DNA of 33,289 nt from Sergeia podlipaevii. Lineage: Eukaryota > Euglenozoa > Kinetoplastea > Trypanosomatida > Trypanosomatidae. The notes under the pieces were generated by a model. It searched no databases and was not told the DNA's origin. It saw nothing but the letters and a program-made list of their open reading frames with translations. Numbering within the stretch: the first letter of the stretch is position 1; each line of letters opens with the position of its first letter. The DNA is taken from the NCBI GenBank assembly GCA_030849805.1, contig JASANZ010002073.1, positions 1 to 33,289 on the forward strand, written 5' to 3'. This document shows, one piece after another, positions 1-9,900 of the stretch. The position numbers and the translations under genes were made by a program.

Positions 1-652
1 CTCGTCGTGCATTGAGTGTGTTTCACAATTTGGCTGGGGGTACTCACACCACGCCATCCAAAAAAAAAAAAAAAGTAAGCACACACGTTTGTATTGCTCT
101 TCCAATGCTTCCATATCTCTTCGTTACTGTCTTTCTTCTTCAACTTTTTTTTAAAAATAATTATTATCATATATTAGAAGTTGTCTCTTTTTCTAAAAGT
201 TAACTTTTTTTTCCCTTTTCTTATCTCGTCTCCACCAGTCTTCTTCCTTTTTTTTTTTTAAAGGCAGGGGGTGCTGCACAAAGCTTGGACCTTTTGCTTC
301 ACCACTGCACTCTGGAGCCATAACGAATCAAGTGACTGGGCAGATCTTTTATTTTTCTATCTTTTCTGTTTTCCTTCTGAACTACTACTGGTACATATAT
401 AATATTTCTCAGCAAAAAGACAGTGACAGAGGGAAAGACACGGGCATCTTGGTAGATATTTGATACTAGTATTTATTCTTTGTGGGGGGGGGTCTATTTA
501 GAAATACATATAAATCTATATATAGAGAAATTTTTTTTCGTTTTTTTTTGAAGGCAGTAAAAGCTGCAATTGAAAACAATCAATTTGCACATGTAAACGA
601 GAACACAATCAAAGAACATCCGTTTGATTGCATTTGTACATACATACATTCA

Positions 653-679
653 ATATATATATATATATATATATATATA
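653..679. repeat. (AT)n microsatellite, about 13 units
   Basis: An uninterrupted alternating AT run ends directly in AG at 679-680. Similar shorter TA runs recur upstream of several genes in this window (for example 901-913 and 29538-29552), so the tract is typical of the spacers here. Confidence 0.9.
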
Positions 680-830
680 GCGCAACGAAGTTTATATATA
701 AACATATTTTTTTAGTTGTAGCTTGTCTAGACTCTTTAAAAAAAAAAAAGGAGAGGAGGGGGAAAAGCGGTATCCTTACATTTCTTCTTTTCAACTAGTG
801 ATATTCTTTATCTTTTCAGGTGCTTCAGCA

Positions 831-885
831 GTTTCTTTTTTTTTTTTCTCTTTTTCCTTTACTCTCTTCTCCCTTTGGTACGGAG
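831..885 (+). promoter_or_regulatory. Predicted trans-splice acceptor for the giant-protein gene
   Basis: A nearly uninterrupted pyrimidine tract (831-876) is followed by the first AG at 884-885, the usual form of a trypanosomatid spliced-leader acceptor. Use of this site gives a 112-nt 5' untranslated region before the ATG at 998. A second good candidate is the TTTTCAG ending at 819, which would lengthen the leader by 66 nt. No branch point can be assigned by eye. Confidence 0.5.
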
Positions 886-997
886 AGAGGGAAAGACATT
901 TATATATATATAAGATCGTTGCGCACGAGTGCGTTTTTACTATTATTTTAAAATCCTTTTTTCTGCACACGTGCCATTTCAGAGTATCTACGGAGCG

Positions 998-3900
998 ATG
1001 GATCATCATGTTCCTGTTCTTCGCTCTTCATCAATAGCAGATGCTCCCTCGAGAAAGCAAATGCCAAAGTTCTCGGGAAGCGTAGCGGCAGCAGCAGCAT
1101 CCCCAGTCGGCGATGAAGCTGGGAGGGAGGAAAAGGTAAGCAATGTAACAGATAGAACTGCAGTAATGTTTTACACACCACCCTCTGCTTTGGGTCGATC
1201 TCCGACGCCCACTAGTGCTGCTACCGCCATGGAAAGGCAGCTGCTGCAGCCAGAGTCTCACGGCACCCAAAACAATCACAATCACATCAGCAGCAGCAAG
1301 CGCACCTTCCCCGCAGCACCAGCAGTAGCAGCAACCGCAACGACGCTGGCAAATGCAGACACTCTAACGTCCAGTGCTGCTGCGCTTTTTGGTCCCTCCT
1401 TCTCTTTTCTCCCCAATCCTGGCGGCAGATCCTCCTCGTCTTCTTCTACATTTTTTCATCCCCACACTTCTACCGCACAATCTTTGACAATAACTGCAAC
1501 TGGCGCTGGTGCCGGGGATGAGGACTCCCCGCTCTGCACGAGAAAACACTTTGCCGCGCTGCGGTCTTCTTTCAAAGATGACCCGGCGCGTGGGTTCTTC
1601 CTGTCCTCTCCACCACACGCACAGGGCGGCATGCGAAGCTGCGGCGGTGCCAGCAGCAGCAACGGCCGCGGAGGAGGTAATGCAGCAGCAGCAACTGCAG
1701 CTGCGATTGCTACTGCTAGTGCTACCTCCGCCATCGGCATAAATCGCAGCTTCTTTCCCAAGCCTTCGTTAGGAAGGATAGAGCTCCTAGCTGGGGATGT
1801 TGCTTCTGGCGTCGTCGTCCCCGCCAGCACTGGCAGCCGTCTTGGGACTGCTAACAGCAGCCGTAGCGCTTCCGGTGCGCGTGTAGGCAGCGCCATGGTC
1901 TCAAGGGTATCGAGCAAGCAAATTGCTGGCAGCAATGGTGGCGGGGCAGCTGGAAGTAGCACTGCGCGAGTGTCGTCGGCTTCTGTGTTACCATCATCGC
2001 AGTACCTCGCGCTTCATGGCGTCGGCAGTGGTATATCTGCGACAACAGGCAGCAGCAGTGGGGGTCTTAGTGCTACGACGATCCCAAGTACACGCCTAGG
2101 CAGCGGCAGCAGTCGTCCGATCCACAGCGCTGGCACTGGCTGTGGCAGTAGCAATAGCCGTCTTATTAATGGCAATGTCGCTGCCGCCGCTACCTCCCCC
2201 TCTCCCTCTTCACCCAGGTCGGAGAGTCGTGGCAGGAATATTGCCAGCGCGCACGTCCTGCGAAGAAGCGGCACTTCTCACGAGGGCCGTCCTGGAGAGT
2301 CTGTGAGTGGTGCGCAGCTACGACGTGCGAAGGCAACGCACAGTTACTACGCAGCTCGCAAAGAACTGGAGGAAATTGCCGCGGCTCAGGAGGAGAAGCA
2401 GAGACAGCTCGAGCAAGTCAAGGAGCAACAGCGATTACGAGAACTCCGGGAGGAGGAGGAGGAACGACAGCAGAAAATGAAACGCCGCCGTACGCCGAGC
2501 AAGCGCGGCGATACATGCACCTCCCTGTCAGCGCCTTCTGTGACGATGGCAGCCTCGTCCAGCGCAGGCTCGGGAAGTGTCGCTGGTTGCGACGGTGGCG
2601 ACAGGAACGTCCTGTCCTTTTTGGATGACAACAGCCACATCGGCGGTGACATCACCACTTTCGGCAGTTGTGAGGCGAAGTGCGATAGTGGATCGATCTA
2701 CTACCAGCTAGGAAGCAGCGGCAGCCAGCGCGATGTTACAGCTGCTGCTTCTACACAAGGTAGCACACTGCCTGTCGACACTTCTGCTGCCAGTATGACG
2801 ACAACACCGCCTCTCCACGTGCCACGCCATTTGGTCGTCAAATCACGCACGAAGGATAGCAAGGATGTCAGCCATCAGCAGCAGCAGCAGCAGGACAGCA
2901 GGAATACCGCCTTCACCTCTCCACTCTCGACTTCCTCTCTTCTTGAAAGCGAGCAACTGTTGCAGCTGCAGCAATGTCCGCAGTCTCTATCAAAGCGTGT
3001 GAAGCAAGTGTTTTGTTCTTCCGCGTCAGCCTCCCTCCTTACAGGCTCCACAGTAACGTCGGCTCTGCATCGCTCAGATGGTCATCTAACCCATCAGCAT
3101 CAGCAGGCGCCCGCGGAGCGCTCTCACAGCCTGGTGGCTCCACTGTCCTCACAAGGGGTGGCTATGCAGGGCAGCAAGGGATTGCCAGATGCTGTCTCGG
3201 TGGCTACGTTTCCTGCGGAGTACGAGGACGATTATGCCGAGTCCCACGGGCTTCATCGTCACTATCGCACACGAGAAGGAGGAGGAGACAAAGTCAAAAA
3301 GAGGAGGGGGGACGATGATTGTGATGCGTCTTCGAATGCTGGCGCGGCGTCTGCAGCCACCACCGCTGCTGCTGCAAAGAAGTTTGACTGCGCTACGATG
3401 CCTACCAGCGCCTTCTCCATCGGCACTGCCGCTGCCCGGGTCACGCATCCTCCCCTTCCTTGCCCCTCTTCTATGAAGTTCAAGCCGAAGCACGAGGCGG
3501 GCTCTGGCTCAGCGCCTTTTCTCTCTTCTGTGGATGAGAGGGATGGCTGCTGCGCCGGCGAGGCTGGCGTGCGTGCTGTTCGCAGAGAACACGAAATCGA
3601 AGCGCGTGAGGCAGAGGCAGTCTGTGAAGCGGCTGAGAAGGAGCGCATAGCGGAAGAGCGGGCGGGACTGCTGCGCCAGGGTATTCGTGCCTTTGAACGT
3701 ACGTACAATCGTAACCGGGAGCTGATTGAAAATACACCCAACTTGGACGCGATGATGAAGGAGGTAGCCAAGGGCTATTTTAAGAAGCACGAGGAGGCGC
3801 TTGCTAGCGAATACGGACTCATGACGGAAACACCTGGAGTGGTGAAGGTGAGGCCAGGGGCTCATGCCGCTCTATTCAGCGCGTCAAGCGAGGACGACGA

Positions 3901-6900
3901 ATGCGACACATCTAGCGCAGGCTCCACCGCTGCTATCGCCAAGCCAAAAAATATCCAAGGAGCTGCGAAGATCAGTAAGAAGCGTCTTCGCCTTTCTGAT
4001 GGAAATGACACTAAGGCGGATAGGGGAAATGAAAACGTCACATCAGAGGAAGAAGAGGCGACGCCTGCTCGCAAGACGCACGCAAGGCGCGGCGCTGTTC
4101 AAAAGCACAATGACGCATTGGAACGACATTTAAATGTTGCCCTTGGGAAACTAGAGAAGGCACACATGGCGAGTGACGGCTATAGCGTTGAGCGGTCTTC
4201 ACCTGCGTCGCCGTCGCTGACTGGTCGTGGTGGTGGTGGTGCTGCTGGCTCTGGACGTGCCACTAATATGTGTTCAAGCACCGCGGGCAACCAGGGCTTC
4301 CAGCGGCAGAAACATCAAAATCAGGCCATGTTACCAGCAACTAACTCACAGGCAGCGAGCCCAGAGCTGCTTAACGCTTCTTCACCGCCGTTAGTCGCGG
4401 TGGCTCCTACTCCCAACAGTCCACACAACGGCAGTAGTGTGCTGAGCTCCACTGGCACATTTGCAGGGCCCTTTGCAAATTCGTTCACGTTCAACAAAAG
4501 AACGTCAGATACTCCAGTATTCACCGTCCCATCTGCGGGCAGCTGCTCGAACCCACACGGTGACGCATCTTCCGCGCCACTTCAGAGGCAGGATGAAACC
4601 CCCCTTGAAGTGCCTTGGCAAAGCATTCCTTGCCATCCTCAAGCATCAGCACTCAACAATTTAGCGCTCGCTGCTGCCAACCCAGTTGTCACTACTACAG
4701 GCTCTTCATCTACAACGTCACGTCTCATAGGCAGCGGAAACAGTTTCCCCTCAACAATCCCATTGGCCACCTCTCGATCACAACCATTTGCTGACTCCCA
4801 GACCCTCTCACGGACCACTGCGATGCTTCAACAGCAACAGCAGCATCATATGTCTGGTACATTCACGACAATGGCGACGGTCACAAGCGATGGTACGAAC
4901 ACCTCTCAGGGCCAAAGCCCCGGCGCATCACGTGCGTCCACACGCGCGCTCACAATGGGCTTGTCAAGCTGCATAGAGGAGGAGGAGGAAGAAGTGAGAG
5001 AAGGAAAGTGTGGCAACGTGACCTCTGCTGCTGCGAAGACCAATACCGGGAATGCATCCCCCCAGATTGAAGGCCAACGCCAGATGAAGCACGTCGCGGT
5101 GGTGGACGGTGACATAACGGCTGCTACTACTACTGTTGCTGAAGAAGGAGAAGACAAGAGACCTACTAGCAGCGCTCGCAAAGGCTACAAGCGTGTGGCA
5201 CTACCGGAGCGCCTTAGCCAAGCTTTGCGCAATCACGAACCTCTGTATAAGTGTGTGCGATGTGCCGCGCGCCTGGTGGTGTTTTCACTCATGCGCTCAC
5301 TGCCAGGGATGCTTTACGAGGGCGATAGCGTGGAGTTTGCAAAACTCAGAGAGGAAGAAAAAGTACTTATCACTCGCGCGCTGCAGTGGGAGCTGAGACG
5401 GCAGGAGGAGGCGCAGGCCGCGGCGGCTCATGCCGCTGCGTTGGCAGCTCAAGCTGAGGCACGGCGCCAGGCCTATCAGCAGCAACAGCAGCAGCAGCAG
5501 CCGCAACGCGGTTCATGGATTCAGCGGATGCCGATGCCAGCTGGCAATGTGCAGGGTAGGACGGTTGATGGTGCATCTGATCCGCAGATGCAACGGCAGC
5601 AGAAGACAACGGCGCAGGAGAAGGCTGCGCCTAGAGAAGTGGAACAGGAGGACTCGGTAAAGTTCTCGAAGATTTCGCCAGCCTTTTTGACGCAGTTGAC
5701 GCTGGAGCCTGCAGTTGAGGATGGCAGCAGAGAGAAGCATGTGGGCAATGAAAACGGGAACTACTATCGTTTCTTTCACGCTGTCGCTACAATTGGCGAT
5801 TGCGGCCCCGATCCTGCCGATACCAGGGGTGTAGGCGACCCGGATGCAGGAGGTGAGGCTCGCTCTAGCGATCCTCATCACCACCGCGAGGCAGAAATGG
5901 TCGAGGAAGGGAAAGGGGGTGACGCTACAAAGGGGAGCGCGAGCACCCGCTATTATGGAACTTGTTCTTCTCAGCATACCGGTATCTTGGTGAATAAGCG
6001 TGTCAGCTTTGGAGATGATAAATTCAATGATGACGACGATAGCGATGAGCATGATGACAGTCACACTAGTGACAGCAGTGGCACTTCAAATGTGATGTCC
6101 CCCCGTGTGCGTCGTCCAGATACGCTTACGTGTTCCCCTGACATGGTCATTGCGGAAGGAGGTCTTACCGAGCATCAGGCAGAGCTGCTCAATACATTGC
6201 ATCACTCAAGCCCACTGGCTGCCTACCGTCGTCGCTACCAGTTTGAGTCAGCGTCGCCGCGCACTATCAAGAACACGCATCAAGGACAGAAGGGGCCCGT
6301 CATCACTAGCGGCACAGGCGGCAGCAGAGTGTGTGAGGACAACGACACAGAGGTCCCGGCAGGCGACAATGAAGGCGGCTCGAGTGATGTGCTGGCGGAT
6401 CGCAAGAGGTTTAGTAGAAGCACTGCAAGTGCAACCGCGAGATTTGCCTTTGCTCTTAGCGGCACGACTAATGGTGGCGGCGGCACTGCGAACTCTTTCG
6501 GGAAGAGACGAGTGCCGCTACACGCATTTCCAGTGGAAACTCTTGCGCTTGCCGAGACGAAGAGCGCCAGGCGCGCTTTGGGGAGCCCTCTGAGCTATTC
6601 ATACAACACCTCTGGTGCTGCTGTCGGTTGGGGAAGCAGCAGGGCAGTAGACGGCGGCGGCGGCGGCGGCGGTGGAGGCGAGAAGAATGGAGCAACTGTA
6701 AGTGGCGAAAAATTTTCACCGCGAGTCTGCATTATAGACGAGGCATTTAGCTCGGTGGCCTCGCTGCTCACCCGCTCGCGTGCCGTTACGATCGAGTGCT
6801 TGCTAACGCTGCTGTGTGGTTCTGGGGAAGAACTGCGAGAAGAAGAAGAAGAAGAAGAAGACAGCGGCAGTGGTAGTCGTCGTTGCATGAGTCCACAGCA

Positions 6901-9900
6901 GCTCTTGCGTGCCTTGCCACCTTCTTCGTCGTCGAGCAGTGCAGGGCTCATATCAGCTGGCGGCAGAAGCAGTCCGTGGGAGGTCACGTCGTCGGCACCT
7001 CCATTGGAGCTCCTTCAGTTACTTCAGCAAGCCATTCACAACGGAGGCCACCTGAGCCGCCGTGGACGTGAGCGAGCCCTCGCCCTGCTGAGGCGCGAGC
7101 AGCGCACCCACGCTGTCTCTCAACAGCTGCATCCATTAAGGCACAATAGCAAGGCGAATAAGAATCAGCAGTCGCAGCCATCTGTTTCACAGCTGTCAAC
7201 CAAAGGTCGTGTCATGATGCTCCTTGCGTCGGCTGTACAAGAGAGTGAGCTGCCACCACAGGTGGACGAGTACGGCAGACCCAGCTCTGTGTGCCCATTG
7301 CTCATTCAATCACACGGCGGCTATGGCGTGGCCCCCTTCTCGGGAGCCGTCTTCCGATACCTGCTGGAACACCGCGAGCTGACCGAGTACCTCACCAACA
7401 TGCCTAGCACCGGCGACGATCCTGTCGCGGTAGCCGAGGCCGCTGCGGCTGCGGCCGCCCATACCGCCGTGGCACATGGACGCAGCAGTGGTGCCCGTGG
7501 TGAGACCGGCGGCGGCGGCGCTACTGCATCAGCAGCGGGCTTCTCTACACACCCATCACCTGCTGATGCCGCCACCTACTCGTCGTCTGCGCTACTCATT
7601 CAGCGTTTGATGGAGCCGGAGCCGTCACTGCTGCCGCTGCTGGCGCTCTCCAAGATCATGCGCACGAGCACGCAGCACAACGCCATTATCCCGTTTCATC
7701 AGGCGGAGCTACTTCTTGGCCCTACAGAACTGTATCTGCTTCTGGACTTCATGGAAGCCTTTGCGGAGCTTTCCTTTTCTTTTTCCGAGTCTACTCATTC
7801 CCTGCACCCGACGAAGCTTGATTCGGAAGACGAAGACGACAACGACGGCAACGCTGGCAGCGCAGGTAGAAGCAGCACGAAGGGTCAGCAGACAGATAAG
7901 AAGAAGAAGAGCGCTGCAGGCAGCGATGTCGGCGCCTACTTTTTCCAGATTCACCGCGAAGCCCTCCTGGAGTGGTCCTGCGTGGCCATCTGCGAGGCAT
8001 CCATTGGGTACGCTATGGAGCTCGCCGGCCCAGGCCCCGGTGGCTTCTCACTTGTCAGCTACGAGAGTACCTTCAATATCACTGATGAGCAAGCAGACGC
8101 CGTCCTCGACTCTCCGCTCCCAGCGCTTTCGTTACCGAATGTGCCCTTTAGTCGACACAACCGACAAGTGGCACGCAGCGTCTTGGAGAAGAACCGCAGT
8201 GTTGTGCTAGAGAGCATTGTGCGACTGAAGGGCGAGATGTACTACCTTCTCACTGGGATAGATCAGCGCCATACGCTGCTGGAGATGCACCGCAAGTTAC
8301 TCGAAGACGTGAAGAGGGGTGTATTTAAGGAGCAGCAGGAGAACCGTCTCATCTCGCGACACCAAATTTTTACCACCACGGTAGATGCTGCTGCAGGAGA
8401 CGCTATGAGGCAAGTTTCTTCTGCTAGTGACAGCCGCCGCAGCTGCTACCGCAGCCAGAGCAGTAATGATAGTGGCGCAGGTGCCGCTGTTGCTGTGCCG
8501 GCAATAAGACGCCGAAGCACACGCCTGCGCGGTGCAGCAGCACCAGCAGCAGCCGCAACCGTAGGAGGAGCAGCAGCAACGGAAGCGATAGCAGATGGAG
8601 AAGCCGTGCTCTCTCTGGCGGATGCCGTGGAACAGGCCTCCAAGGGTCTGGGGCGGACTCCGCTGCAAGAGGTATTTCTCTCATTACCCGTACGGCCCAG
8701 AGAGGAGGTGGAGGGTGGGGAGAAGGAAGGGAGATGGCTACTGTCCAAGATTGGCGCTGCCATGACCACCACCACTACTACAAGTACGGAGGCCCCAGCA
8801 CCAGAAGCAGCAGCTTCTTTGATGAAGTCCATGCCCTTCTTTCCCGCGTTAAGTACGGTTGTTTCGCATAGTGAGACAACCTCTCTTGCTGCTGCTGCTG
8901 CTGCCGCCATGCCACCAAGAGGAGAGGAATGGCCCAGTGGTGCCTCGCTAGGGGCCACCATCACTACGACAACGACGGCCACAGCTCTTTCAACGTCTGG
9001 CAGAGCTGTGCAGCAAATGTCGCCGCGTCACAATGCCGTTGATGACCAACAAGGAGACCTTTCTGCTAGCCGAGGCCGCACCACGCTAGAGCAGAAGCCA
9101 TCGACCTTCAATAGCAGTGCTAGTAGCAACAGTGGCGCGCACAAGCTCTCTTCCTCTAGGCGCAAGGTCCTTCTTCAAGACGGAGCCTGCCGCCACCACC
9201 AGGAGGAGGAGGAGCGAGCCTTGGCGCAGAGAGAAGCACAAAGGCGGCTGCCAGCCGACCTTGCTGTTCATACCCTTCTGAGAGAGATGCAGGATCTAGA
9301 GGACTGCCGCGTGATCAGTAACCGCACTAACGCACTGCTCACCGGCAGCCTCTATGAGAGTGGCTGCACATGGACTACATCGGCGATGAATGGGCACGCG
9401 GAGGAGAAGAAGAAGGGGTTGCAGGTGCACGCACATATGATTAGTACGAGGAAGGCTGATGTTGCATCTGGCGTCGCCGCTAGTGGTGGTCTGGAAGAGG
9501 AGGCCTTTTCCGCTATTCCGCGTGACTACAGCGGTGAGAGCGGTGCCGGTGGCGGCACTAGTGCGCTGCCAAAGACGACGCAGTACCTCCAGCAAATATT
9601 GAAGCCGGTCTACGTGCACGTCCCCACCACACTGCCGCAGTTTGAGTTTGGTCTGTCTTCTCAGTACAGGACCCCTAGAACCGTTTCTGCAGGAGGTGAG
9701 GGGAATGGCATTGGGGGGATGGATGTTTCTTCAACTTGTACAGCACAGCAACTGCAGCAGCAGCAGCAGTCTATGTGTATCCCTCGCAAGCCGCGCCAGC
9801 CTGCTTCGTTGAACATCAAGGTCACCCACTGCCCTCAGCGCCTGATCGATAAGTACAGCGTGTTTGTGCTTGACGACGGTGCCGAACCAGAGGATAGCGA

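Larger units (their letters stand above)
1..997. other. Gene-free spacer and 5' leader of the giant-protein gene
   Basis: This stretch holds no ATG-initiated reading frame with protein-like composition; the apparent frames begin at TTG or GTG and translate T and AT tracts. It probably contains the 3' end of an upstream transcript and the 5' untranslated region of the gene at 998. Visible contents are many T runs, a run of Gs near 483-491, an (AT)n microsatellite at 653-679, and two pyrimidine-AG signals near 811-819 and 831-885. The segment around 265-345 has mixed composition without homopolymers but shows no RNA gene signature I recognise. Confidence 0.6.

Noticed and set aside
929..997. 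N-terminal extension of the giant protein by 23 residues
   Set aside because: It begins at GTG, not a usual start in nuclear genes of eukaryotes, and the residues are translated from AT-rich leader. The ATG at 998 is preferred.
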